From NCBI GenBank assembly GCA_003344405.1, contig NOWV01000014.1, forward strand, positions 248,001 through 312,000: 64,000 nt of DNA, in the 5' to 3' direction. The position numbers and the translations under genes were made by a program. This stretch comes from Trichoplax sp. H2 (taxonomy: Eukaryota > Placozoa > Uniplacotomia > Trichoplacea). Below, piece by piece: positions 12,933 through 25,747 of the stretch. Every line of letters begins with the position of its first letter. Within the stretch, counting starts at the first letter, position 1. Under the pieces are notes generated by a model. That model searched no databases and was not told the DNA's origin. It was given only the letters and a program-made list of their open reading frames with translations.

Positions 12933-14214
12933 ACTACAGCAGCATTACTCTAGTGGGCAAGATGACAACGCTAACTGCAACTTCCACTTGAACTGTATAG
13001 GATTTTATCCATTGCCTTCGCACCTACAGTATGCCCAGTACCATCGAGAAAATTTGAAAACGTCACGCTTGCGCAATGAGTAACCTTGGAAACGAAAAAT
13101 TCCCTCGCCTTGTAACGTATTTTGATGATCATTATTCGAGCCGTGGATAGGAGGATATTCTATCACGTTGCAGCTCGATTGCAAGCCAAATAAGGTTGAT
13201 TATTATCATGTTGGTGCCAATGCAACACCTATTTTAAAACCTATCATTTTTATATCTTATCCAGTACGGTCGTTGCTATCCAGTTTATGTTGCTACCCTT
13301 GCATACGGACAGTATGCGACCACAACGTTGACTGTTGCAAGTGCAGCATCCTGTCGCGCTCATAAAGTAATACATAATGACATAAGCAATCTACAAGAAA
13401 ACTTACCAATGTTCATACATAATAACAATAATAATAACAATCATAGTATATTGCTTGAACCATTATACCGTAGTCAGTACTAGCCTAGGAGAAGCGATTG
13501 AAGATACAGTACATCACCTACTCTCGTGTAATTGTCATCTTAAAGAATTAAATAGTATTAAAGTAATTCAACATACGAGTACAGTCAACAATTCAAGCCG
13601 GGCACAACCGCATACTGTAATCGATATCCAATTGGATTATTTATATATATCGCCATATATAAACTACAGGAACATCAATAAGTCACTTCCATGGCCTAGG
13701 ATTGACTATATTTTTATCCGTAGTAATAACCATCTTGATATGCTATAGAGATAGTATAATACGCTTTGACCTGAATGCATCGTTATAGTAAACAGGTAAA
13801 ATTGGACGTCAAAAGTTCGATATCTGCAGTGATCGATTTATATTTAAAATATAGCATGCTCGTAATATCTTTAATTCAATCATTGAGTTATCGCATATCG
13901 AATTTTTGTAGCTTAATGATGCAAGACACTTCCTTTAAAGATACCGCTTTTTTTTTACCGTGATTCTTCAATCTTATAGCTAATTCTTATGACACGATAT
14001 ATCACAAAAATTACATAACGGTCTTATTCTACTGATTATAAATTCTTAAATTTACAGTACTGTAGTGATATATTCTTCCATAATTGTAATTAATCACGCA
14101 ACTTTAAACAAATAACGGCTAATCTTCAATACGTGTAGGTGATTAATTCTATTAGGAGCAATACCATCGACTTATGTCCGTTAAATATCGATAGACTATA
14201 GTTGGTCACTCGAC

Positions 14215-17200
14215 ATGTCATCCAATAAGAGAGTATCAAGTAGCAAATTTGGCATCGATGGAACATCCATTACTTCTGGCAGATCGAATTATTCCGCACC
14301 TAATTCTGCAAGGAGTACATCTAGCCGAAGCTCGCTCAGTAGCTTTTTTAACTCACAACCAGTAAAAGGGGCTAGAGGGAAGGTGAGCCCATACACTATC
14401 ATACTATTTATACCAATTCTACGAATAACGTTTGTCTATATTTATGCGGTACATAAGTAGTAAGCCGATAAAATCATAAGCATAAAACTAGTAACGATAT
14501 TTCCTTTACTTTGCTTTTTGCCTTTAACTCTTGTAGCAATTTTGTCAAACAGTAACTCGATGCACAGATCTATCCTTATAGAAATTCTACCATTACAGTA
14601 AAGCTAAAATGAAGTTCATTAGGCAGACCAAGATTCCTATCGTACAGTACAGATTAAATGATAAGCATATTTAATTCTTCTATTTCGTTTATACACTGAT
14701 AATCTTTGTATATAAGTAGATGATTACAAAAAGACTATCTCTTAAGGATTTTCTACTTATTCAAAATATAGCTGATATCAGATAGCACCTATAGAGAAAA
14801 GTATTTGAACAAGACTATAGATTATCACATGTATCGACTGAAAATAATAAACTAGCTGGATCTAGACAGAGCTTTATTAATGTAAAATTACTGATATTAC
14901 TTTAATAAAAACGCTTTAATTCCAGCCATTTTTTAATTCTGATCAATTATTCACCATTAATATATTTACCTGTACGGTAATCTGATTAATAGACGAGAAA
15001 AACTACATCATCTACCAACAAAAGTAAATCAACTGCAAAAGTTTCCAATGCACCTTCCAAGAATAGTCATACTTCAGATAGCTTAGAATCGACATTTAAA
15101 CTTTCAAAGAGTAATGTTCAAAATATTCCACACATATCCCATGGACCATTACAAAATGTCATGGAAAATTCAGCGATTAAAATTCAACGTTGGTACCGAA
15201 GACATGCAGCACGTAATAAAACGAGTAAAGCCGCGGTTCAACGCTTACTGATGGAGAAAAAGACAGCGATGGAGCGAATGAGAGCAGACCCAACAACTGC
15301 TTTGCCCACTGTAAATGTTAACTTAATCTACATAATAAAAAAGCGATAGACTCACTTATAAGCTACAATCATTTACCTTTAAAGATAAGGATACCAAATA
15401 AATGCTTACCACATTATTCGTTACACCTTTACTTTTAGAGCGATATCATTCAAGCTAGTGAAATCGAACGAAAGAAAAAGCGAGAAGACAAGGAACGTAA
15501 AGCTAGACAATCAGCTATTGAAGATTTACGCAGAAAGAGAGAAGAAAAACGATTAGAAAATCAACGAAAAGCTGAAGAAGAATTGGTATAAAACTGCAAC
15601 GAATAACTATCTAATTCTATCTCTAGCACTTATAATCTATCTCAGTGGTCAATAATAAGCAGTGGCATCGCTTAAATTACCGTATATACATATATTTACG
15701 TTCATATTTATATGACAGCGATTTCTAGAAGCAAGCGGGAAAGTCTCCAAGCTAAAATCAAAAACGACACCAAACCACCACCTTCCTAAATCGAGTAGCC
15801 CAAGAAGGTCACAGAATAAAAGCAGTGACATTATAGAATCTGGAAATGAAGTAAACAGACCTGGAACTTCAGCAAGTACTTCAAGAAAAGTAGACGAAAT
15901 ATTTCAAGTAATAAAACAAATCGATAATAGAATCTGATAATTACAATAATCCTGATTGTTACCAAAAGATTGATTACAAGTTTAATTGATATTTAACATA
16001 TTTCAAAAGAATGAACGACGCTAACAAATATTATAAATACTTTTAGGAGGGAATATCTTCTACAACTTTCGATCAAGGCGTCTCTTCAACAGTTTCTACT
16101 GCAAGAGAGCCAACGTAAGAATGCACCAGAATCTATTAATATTTGATATAGAATCTTTTGGGTCATTTCTAAGACATGAAATATTAAGTTTGAGTAATTT
16201 ACTGTAAAATAAAACTCACGCGTTACATAATTGCTCACTATTTGATAAAATAGATTATCACTGATAAAGCAGCGATTCTACCTCGCGTATCGACTTTTCG
16301 AATGTTTCATTCGTCTATCTTTATATGATGATTTATAACTAATAGATATTGTTGTCTTAATCAGTATAACTAAGCAACTTTGACTAGGCATATGTGTTTT
16401 ATCTAGATTTATTTATTTACTCATTACCGTAATTTTTCCATAATTTAGAGAGAATTCAACAAGCGCTAGCGCTAAGAAAACAGCACTTGATGATCTTATG
16501 GAAACACTAAAGCTGCTCGAGGAGGCTCCTGAAGAGCTAAAACATCCAAAAGAAGATACTACTACGCGATCTAACCTATCAAACTGGGGTAAGACAGCAA
16601 GTTAAAAGTTACTAGCCTTTTGAAAATTCAGGACATTTCTATTACCTGAATAAAGTACAATAGTAAATGTTATGTATTAATCATTTTAACTGCAATGAAT
16701 TGTGCTTAGATCGTGATCACTTAGAAGATGATGCCGGTGTAGGAAATTACGAAGATAAGGCAAGTATCGAACTGTATAGTTATAGAATTAGTAAAAATAT
16801 CGCAAAATAGCTCTTAAGAGCTGGTAAAATGTATTACTTCAGCATAATTCCTCTAAAATTTCATTATTGCATGCATATTAAAATTGATTACATTAAAATC
16901 AATCTAAAAGTAGCGCTCTATAATATAGAGAGGCTTTTTATCGAATAAATTACTAAAGTCAATGTTAAGGAATTTAGTGAAATTGAAGCAAACAGTAAAA
17001 GCCTAAAATGTCTCTCGTGTACAGTTACCAGCGCTTTTAAAAATTATTTGAAAGTATGTGTACATATTGGCATGTCCTACCCATTAGGTTTAGATTATAT
17101 GCGGATTCTATTAAATAAAAGATGAGTTACTTTCATATAATATCAGATACGATAGCTTTACAATTTACATAATTATTAGCCAAATTTAATACGCTAGATA

Positions 17201-20200
17201 TTTGAAGGTAAAAATCGATTTTTTGAAAATGTATATACAGGTATAATATACCGTAGCGTTAGACGTAGTATACGAGTGCTAATCAGTTACGTTCAAAAAT
17301 TTTTTCTATCTGGCATATATAAATGCACTTGGTCTAAAATTATCATCTCGAAATATCAATTTTCCGATTGTTACTAGGTTTACTTGTCAGCAGAACAACT
17401 CTATAAGCTTAATTCGAATAAGTAAGTCTAATAAATTACACCTATGATAACTAAGCTCAAACATTAAGATTATCTTGCCTTTACTATCGTATTATTTACA
17501 AATTAATCTATTTCATTTCTTCATTCAATACACTAATCATACCAATCTATTTTACAACGATTACAGCAACAGAGCAACTGGAACTCTTTCGGACGCAAAG
17601 CTACAGTAATACATCATGATTCTAATGCTAATCAAGAGCTATTAGTAAAAATTAAATATCCTCGTACTTTTAACTATAAGTTAAAATTTGCTTTCATTGG
17701 TAACTTAAGAGAATCCTAATTAACAACAACATTTGAAATAATTTCTTATATGGCAGGAGTATACTTACTTATTTAGACGATATAGAGAAGGTTGATGTTG
17801 CAACGACTAGTAATAAAAGCCTAGTAAGTCTCTGGCCACTCAAATAGTAAAATGTTCGAATGCGGAGAAATCATCTTTCTTTTAGCTTGTATAAAGCAAT
17901 TTTTAAATTTAAGCTGATAGAAAATATTTTCTAGTGACATTCCTTCAATGCTAAAAGTTGGGGTAAACTTTTATTATCATCTTCACCTAACGTATAGGAT
18001 CCGATCGAAACTACGGCTCAAGATTTACAGCTACCAAGTGCTCGAGAATCAAATCGGTAACACTTGAAATTTCTGCAATAGAAACCTAGTATTTTAATCG
18101 CTACTATAGTATCAAGAAATATGGATAAAATATATTCTGCTAAGTATCTAAATTAGGTACCGTCTAACAAGAAATGTAATGTATTTTCTCCGTCGTTTTA
18201 TCCGTTCGATTATGACATGATATAGCTAGAACTCAAGCAATAGCTATTTTGGTAATTGTTGTAACTTTCTTTTTCTAGAGATGATGATCAATATATAGAA
18301 TCAGCATCAGCAATGGCCTCTGATGTAAATGCCGCAATTTTAAGACAAAAATTACAATTAGATGAAAAGTCGCGAGCGGTCGAAGTGTTAAATCAAGCAA
18401 TTGTACGCCAAGTTAATTTAAGCTAATACCGTAGACGATTTAAAGTACTAAATTGTAATATTCCTATCACAGAAAGAACAACAAGAATTATCCATCAAGC
18501 ACACTAGAGAACAAGAAAAAGATTTAAAAAGAAGGCTTGCAATCCAGCGTCAAGAATATGAAACAACAATACAGCGGCATGTTACTTTCATTGATCAGGT
18601 AGGTTTTAGAGATAGAAGTTTTATTTTACAAAGTATATTTCTCCTTAGGACACACTATTCATATTTCAATTTCATTACTAGTTGATAGATGATAAAAATA
18701 CGCTTAGTCAAAAAAATGAAGAAATAATTCAAAAATTGAAGGAGATAGACAAAAAGTATTATCACAAAGTGAAAGCGATGGAAGAGAGGTAAAGCCCTGT
18801 ATTTTTGCAGTTTTTACTCGAAAATGGTTAAAGAGATTTAATTTTCATTCTAAGGCTGATCCTAACATTTTTCTTATCGACACTAAATAAAATGTTTTAT
18901 TAGGCACGCTAGCGAAATTAACAAGCTAAAAGAAGTAACATCTGCAGCTGAGAAAATGCGACGAGAAAAATGGATTGAGCAAAAAAGTAGAGAAATAAAG
19001 GTGAGAGAAATTAGTAATCATAAGATAAATTTCATATCTTTATGTATGAGCGCTAAGATCATATTCTTACGCTATGTTCGTATGACAGGAAATGACGGTT
19101 AAAAGTATGGAGCCAGAAATTCAACGATTAATTGCTAAGCATAAAGCGGAAATTAAACGTCTTCAGTCGATGAATCAAGCAGAAGTTTTGCAAGCAGATG
19201 AAAGAGCTAGCGTTCGTTTTGTAAAACAAATTGAAAATTTACGAGAACAGTTAGATCAAGAAAAGGACGCTGCTTGTGAGAGGGAAAGACAAACTGCAAA
19301 AGAAAGGTCTGACTATATTTAAATGTGATCGATAGATTTAATTATTTTGGAACTACTAAAGTAAACATTTTTACGTATGTTAGGCTGCCGTTTTAAAATT
19401 TGTGATACATAGTATGCCATCTATCGATCATTTTATTCTTAAAATGAATCCACATTTACATAATTAGCTGTAATATTTCGCAAGAGAAATACAGATCGAG
19501 CAAATTATGGCAATATTTAGTTCAATTTTTGAATCTATTTTCCTTGCTGACTTCAACATTTTAAAGCCAATTTTATATGATATAGTATGCATGAAGTGTT
19601 ATAATAATCTACGGGTTGTAATTAGCCTTGCTTACCTATTTTATGCGGGGAAAAAGAGCATAAACCCATTCAGTTCATAGCATGCATAAATTTAACTTAT
19701 ATCATTTAGAAAGTGATTATACTTTGCAATATCAGATCAAAACCTATATCAATTATCTTCTTTAAAAGTTCCTTAGGGCGATTATCCCTAAATACAATCG
19801 TTGTTAACTTGCATTATAAAATTTTATGACTTATTCATAGCTATTAAACAAGCTATTTTAGAGTATTAAAATGAAGTTTGTCAAGTAATTTTGTAGACAG
19901 GAGTATCTATATCCTGTGATAGAGTGTAGTGACTTTGGACAAGGATCTTTTCATGTTTCACATTTTAAAAAATTCATGCTTTCCAAAGTCAAGACCTTCA
20001 ATGTCATATAATATGAGCGCTAAAGTCCTTTCGATATTCATTTCATTTTTTAATATAAAGTTAGCACTATCTTTATGTGAATATTAAACAGAGTTACAAT
20101 ATGAGGATAAAGCTAATTTGGCTATCAACAATCCATTTTTCAAAATGTGTTAGAATGGAAAAACAACTTGCCATGGAAGAACAATCTTACCAACAACAAC

Positions 20201-22886
20201 GTCGTAGGCTATATACTGAAATTCAGGAAGAGAAGGAGCGAATGGCCGAACAAGCTAGAAGACAACGAAAAGAATTGGATCAGAAACTAAGAGACATACA
20301 AGTAAGTAGAGTTTATATGTCATTATCATGGAAAGCTTTTTGAATTTATGACCACTGATAATAAAGAAATAATTTCTGCGAGTATCGCTATTTCACTAGT
20401 GGAAAGAAGTAATTTCGCTCTAAGCTTATGGACTGTTTATAAATTTTCTGCGATAGGAAAATCAAGAAAAAGCATTAGAAAAATTAAAGATACAATACGA
20501 AGCAACTATCTCAGAGAAAGAGAGACGACATCAGGTAAAGCGGCATTTACTATACGAACGATATTGGCTAATTTCTATTTACTACAAAATAACGGCAACA
20601 TATTATCTATGCAGTAACTCTTTAGCCTAGTACCAAGTGTACTGTATGTATAATAAATAGTAAAATGTTTTATTTGATGACGGCTAGAATGAAGTTAGAG
20701 ATATTGATGAGAGGTTAAAAATCGAAAAGGAGGCCTGGGAAGAGAATTATATGAAGAAACAGGTAATCGCTCATACCCTACTATCGAAAAGCATATTTTC
20801 ACGGGTATAGATATCTATAGTTAATTTTCTACAATACTGTAATTCTCAGCTATAAGGGAGAATATTCATAGTTATGATATAAACTACATCGATATTGCGA
20901 ATATTGAAACTATTGTAAATGAATAGATGTCTATCATTTACACATAGTCAATGGTATAAAATTATTAGTTTGTGCTTGTACTGCATTTGCCATCATATTT
21001 TAATCAGCTTAGTAGGTTTCTGAAGAATATAGAGTATATCACTATATTAAAGTGATTGAATTAAACGATATTAATGATTCCAATATGCATAGGGAGTAAT
21101 TCTAGCTGCGAAAGAGCGAGAATTGAAAGAAGCTGTTAAAAGAGGAAGAGATCAGGTAAAGTATATCGAGGAGATAGTATATTGCCATAGCACTGTATAA
21201 TACTTGTTATTCTCTCTGCTAAAATCGGTTATCATTGTAATTTTTTACATATTTCGATTAGGAAATTGAAATGGTTATAAATCGGCTAGAAGAAGAAGCC
21301 CAAAAGGCTAGAGAGGAAACAGAAAGACAAGCGGAATCTCGCATTTCGTAAGCGATAATTGCAAGAGTCCAATTTTGAATATTTTCGATTCTTTCCCAAT
21401 CTCAATACAGTTATCAATAGGCTAAATCATTCATTTCGATATAATATAGATCCATATTTAATTAAATCTACAGTCTAATTCTCAAGCTATCGAGATTATA
21501 TTTAATTGATTAATTTTGTACAAAGATTGTAATGTTACAAGACTATAGGATGATCCGTCATTAAAATGGCTAAATTGTCCTACACTTTATAAGGCGTAGT
21601 CATTATATTCAGGCTATTTATTAATTATAATCAATCAATTTCGTAGGAGAATTCGAGAGAAATACACTATTGAGTTAAAAGAAGCTGAAAAATCAGAGAG
21701 GAATACAATTGAAAAATTTAATGAGCTTAAGGTAACATTTAGAAAGAAAAGATTTATTGTTGCGCCGTGGAGAGCTCTTACCGAGATGAAAATTAAGCCA
21801 TGCTGTGGCGTTCATTAATATTGTATAATCTTGTATTTTTATTCTTTCTTTTCTAATTTTAGGATCGTAATATCAATTTAGAAGGTGAATTAACCGAATG
21901 TAAAAGGTTATTAGCTCAACGAGAACAGTACATCATTGAAATAGAGGAGGTAACTTTTTCAATGCTATATAGCACTTCAAAACTGAAAGATTATCTAAGA
22001 AACTTTGAGTTTACAATAATTCTTCTTTTCTACTTAAACCCACGATTAAATTCTTATATCGGTACTCATATGACGATTAGGTAAAGAACAAGTTAAGTAA
22101 AGAAAGAGACAATGTAACTGACATTGTCAGGCAAGAATTTGCTGATAGGTAAGATTTAGCCTACGGTGATCTCATTGACAGGATGAAGGAACTAGCAATA
22201 ATCAATTCGTTTCATATTGTTATCCACAAGAACTTTAGCTTTAAATCGATGCAAGTAAATTGCATTCATTGAACCCATTTATTTTGATACTATAATTAAT
22301 AGATTAGTGGTTACCGAAGAAGAGAATAAATCTTTAAAATTAGAAATGAACGAACTAAGGGCACGTTGTAAATTAGAAGTGGATCGAATTACAAAACAGA
22401 AAGATGAAGAATTGGATACAGTTCATACTCGGTATTTCTATCATAACAGAAACGAAGCGTGCATTGACAATTTAAAAGTAGAAATGTCTTGCCGTTGTGG
22501 TTGTCTTAAAATATCTTTGAATTTTTTTCTCCTATCAGAGTAAAACAAGCCCTGGCAAGAAAAGAAGAAACCTTGAATTCGCTGCGATCACAGCATCAGG
22601 TTTGTTTTTGTATCATTGCATTTATCATAATATCCAAGGGCCAAGATTGTTCAAGATCTAGCATTCTACTTTAAGAATCAATTTTGCTATGAATATTATT
22701 CACATGTAAAGTCCATTACAAGCTTTATTATTGCGATTGTTATAAGCTGCTGCTAGTCAGTTTGGAAGAGGAGTAGCGTATACACTTACTATTACTAATG
22801 TTATTTTATTTTATTAGTCTGCCATTAAACGGGCTGATCATCTAGAAATGTTATTGGAAGCGCAACGAAAACAATTATTACGTTAG
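14215..22886 (+). CDS. CEP131: Centrosomal protein CEP131 (AZI1)
   Basis: Centriolar-satellite and basal-body protein needed for ciliogenesis. I place 27 exons: 14215-14382, 14993-15310, 15439-15585, 15719-15907, 16047-16114, 16449-16588, 16710-16759, 17378-17421, 17567-17605, 17757-17790, 17998-18056, 18279-18402, 18473-18598, 18682-18788, 18904-19000, 19089-19306, 20154-20301, 20457-20534, 20688-20762, 21093-21155, 21262-21347, 21647-21731, 21863-21949, 22081-22148, 22303-22431, 22539-22599 and 22818-22886. The sum is exactly 959 codons (human about 1083 aa). The basic/Ser-rich N terminus is followed by an IQ motif (AIKIQRWYRRHAARNK, about residues 113-128). Then come KLQSILTYLDDIEK and a long C-terminal coiled coil. 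Within it, the block EPEIQRLIAKHK...QADERAS and the terminal block VKQALARKEE...KRADHLEMLLE match human closely. The intron after 16759 has a GC donor. The final codons are before TAG at 22884. Confidence 0.96.
19307..20153. other. CEP131: CEP131 long intron
   Basis: An 847-bp intron, the longest in this gene after intron 1 region sizes are considered. It is AT-rich, with no coding-like frame or repeat that I can support. Confidence 0.7.
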
Positions 22887-25747
22887 TCTATTTTCGAATA
22901 ATTTCACTGGTAGGATTCAAGAGATGGCTGTAATTATTGCTATTGTAAATAGGAATTGGATCATTTTTGAGCGGGTTATTTCTATCATGACAAATGTAAA
23001 ACTTATGCATCTATTTTAACGATGGTAATAAACGATGACTTTTCTACGATACGTTTTCTGTCATAATATCTCAGCTTTTTATAGTCTCTACGCAAAAGGT
23101 TTAGGGAAGGAAATGAATAATTTCTCTAATTCCGAAAATTAAAAGAGAACCATTATGGATTTTGGAATTCTCTGTTCTGAAAATACAACTGATATCAAAA
23201 ACTGACGGATACTTTTTATGTCAGTAAAATCAAATTGGAGAATAGAAATAATTACAATAATTATAATAATCAACTCTTTGTGAGAGACTGTTAAGCTGCA
23301 ATTAATAGAATTAACTTTATTTTATTGGATAACTATGTCGTCAACATTAAATTTGCCAATTCTGTATGATGTTGCTGCAATAGAAAATTCAGTTTCCACT
23401 GAATTTTAAACCTGAATAAGCAGATTAGCTTTTAAGACAAGTAATCGGGATTGCGGTAGTACATGTTTCTAGGAGTAGACATGTTTGAATCAGCTAAACT
23501 GTACTGTTATTTTATGCTGTCCACCAAAGAACAAAATAACTCGACAGAATCAATCTCTAAAAGAAGATCATGATGATCAGCATAGTCTACAATAGAAATT
23601 GGATAGCACACCATTCGTAGATAACGTTATTTTCAATTGAATAAACTCTATGTGGAGTTGAGGGTAAAAGATCTTTCCCTTTTTGGACAAATACACTATC
23701 CATCATGTTCCTCGCATCATTGACTACGTCCTGCCATGATGCAGATAAAATCATTTCGTACGATAATGAATCCATAACAAGATTAGTGTGTAGAGAAATA
23801 AATCCACTGAAAGAAATATGGCTGATGTGATCTGAAGAAACCGAGAATTGGATAGCACACTATCAGTACATGATGCTTTATCAAATGCAATGGAAATACA
23901 TTAACCTTTCTACTGCATTCCAGCATCAAGGGTCTATAGCATTTTAGGATCGAGGTCATTAAATCCAGCAGCTCCCTTTTAGGATGTATACGGATCAGCG
24001 ACAAGGTAAAATTATCAACTACTGAATTGCAGCATCCAGAATCTATCGTCTAGTGCTTTTTAGGATAAGTCATCGAGATATATGAGAGTCCAGCAGCTTC
24101 CTCGTAGAATGTATACGGACAGTAGAGGGAAATGATAATCATCAACTACTACATTATAGGGTGGAGAGTCTATCGTCTGGTGCATTTTAGCATAAATCAT
24201 TGAGGTATACGATAGAGTCCAGCAGCTTCCTCGTAGAATGCATACGGATCAGTAAGATGGTGAAATTATAATCATCAACTACTACATTATAGGATGGAGA
24301 GTCTATCGTCTAATGCTTTTTAGGATAAAAGTAAGTCATTAAGACATACGCGTACGATAGAGTTTAGTAAATCCCTCGTAGATTGTATTTGGACTGGTGA
24401 AATGGTAAATTATAATCATCAACTACTGAATTGCAGCATGGAGAGTCTATCGTTTATCGCTATTTAGGATAAGTCACTAATATCTACGATAGAGTGTCGC
24501 AGCTTCCTCACAGAATGCATACGGATCAGTGAGATGGTAAAATTGTAATCATCAATTACTGAATTGCAGCATGGAGAGAGTCTATCGTTTATCGCTATTT
24601 AGGATAAGTCACTAATATCTACGATAGAGTCCCGCAGCTTCCATACGGATCAGTGAGATGGTAAAATTGCAATCAACTACTGAATCGCAGCATGGAGAGT
24701 CTATCTTCTATTGCTTTTTAGGAGAAGTCATTAAGACATACGATAGAGTTTAGTAGATCCCTCGTAGAATGCATACAAATCAGTGAGATGGTAAAGTTAT
24801 AACCATCAATTATTTGAAGAGATACAAACCAAGTGAAAGTAGTAATTTATGATTAAACTGCGAGCTGCACTTAATTTAGTATGGCCATTCCGTCATGGCA
24901 TACGGAAGGCAAATTCATGAATTAAAACTAGACAGTATTCTTTCTTTCTTTGAGTAGTCCCGATCTAGAGGATGGCCATTAGAATGAAATTTTAAACTTT
25001 TATTCCAAATGAATATTCCACAATCTGAAAGGTTTTCTTTCCAACCGGCATGAAAAGCTGACGTATTGTTCATTCTTCATCCAGCTCTTGCAATTCCGCC
25101 ATACTTTTCTGTAGGTAGCAGGAAAAGCGTAAAACTGGCCATCACAGACGAACGAATTAAGTGGTACTACGCAAAGACGCATAGCATATATACGTATAGA
25201 TGATAGAGATATGAAAAGTATTTTATCATCTGTATGGCATATACAGTACATCAATAATCATCATGACAGTATTATCATTAATAATTATTATTATTTTGGG
25301 GAGTACAAGTATTCCCTATGTAAGGGATAGCAATCGTCGTCATCTCCGGCACCCCTGCAGGGTTTCATCCATGCAGGTTTTCCAACTGGCGTTGGCTTTG
25401 CCTTGGCAGGATGTATTTATTTATGCTTGCTACGGGTTTCGATTTCAGTAGCCACTTCTCCTCTTCGTCGAATGGTGTGCCTTTGCCCTTTCTTTCCTCG
25501 GCTCGAGCACTTTCCGCTAGGTTTCTTGATTCATTTCGGCCATTTTCTTCCTTGTACTGTAATATTGCAACATTGCACCGTAGACGGCCGGCATACTTTC
25601 AATGTACCATACCACCAATCGAGGCTACCGTAATAACATTGACTAATGTAGCCAATAGGCTGACTATCAACCATCGTTTAGGATACTGGAGTAGTCGAAT
25701 CGAGACAGTCAAGAATTGATCTTGCTGCTGGATCGCCATTTGCAACG
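22887..25747. other. Intergenic CEP131 to ATF7IP
   Basis: Both flanking genes are on the plus strand. The left part holds the presumed CEP131 3' UTR. The middle is a tandem repeat (separate entry). From about 25.3 kb the G+C content rises, with two overlapping open frames (25403-25633 and 25411-25719). These end just before the ATF7IP start and look like leader/promoter sequence rather than protein. The copy of gaattggatagcacac at 23597 and 23849 shows that repeat-related sequence extends left of the main array. Confidence 0.55.
23845..24820. repeat. Degenerate tandem repeat, unit about 120-145 bp
   Basis: A block containing atcaactactgaatt-like, gagagtctatcgtct-like, tttaggataagtca-like, acgatagagt and agcttcctcgtagaatgcatacggatca segments recurs roughly seven times. 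The anchor (atcaactac or atcaattac) is seen near 24014, 24140, 24273, 24417, 24550 and 24670, with a degenerate end near 24805 and a more diverged copy before 24000. Unit length varies through internal deletions. Confidence 0.85.

Larger units (their letters stand above)
10229..14214. promoter_or_regulatory. Divergent intergenic region CNOT3 / CEP131
   Basis: About 4 kb between the start codons of two head-to-head genes. It must contain both 5' UTRs and promoters. The left half is relatively G+C-rich and packed with the words TACTGTA/TACAGTA and GTACTGTAC. It contains a four-copy tandem repeat, a hairpin and a MITE-like element (separate entries). The open frames at 10563-11006, 12328-12678 and 13455-13748 show no domain and are probably chance. 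No TATA box or start site can be fixed from sequence alone. Confidence 0.55.

Noticed and set aside
25403-25719. Two open frames just upstream of ATF7IP
   Set aside because: Overlapping frames in a G+C-rich leader. Neither joins ATF7IP in phase, so it is more likely 5' UTR or promoter.
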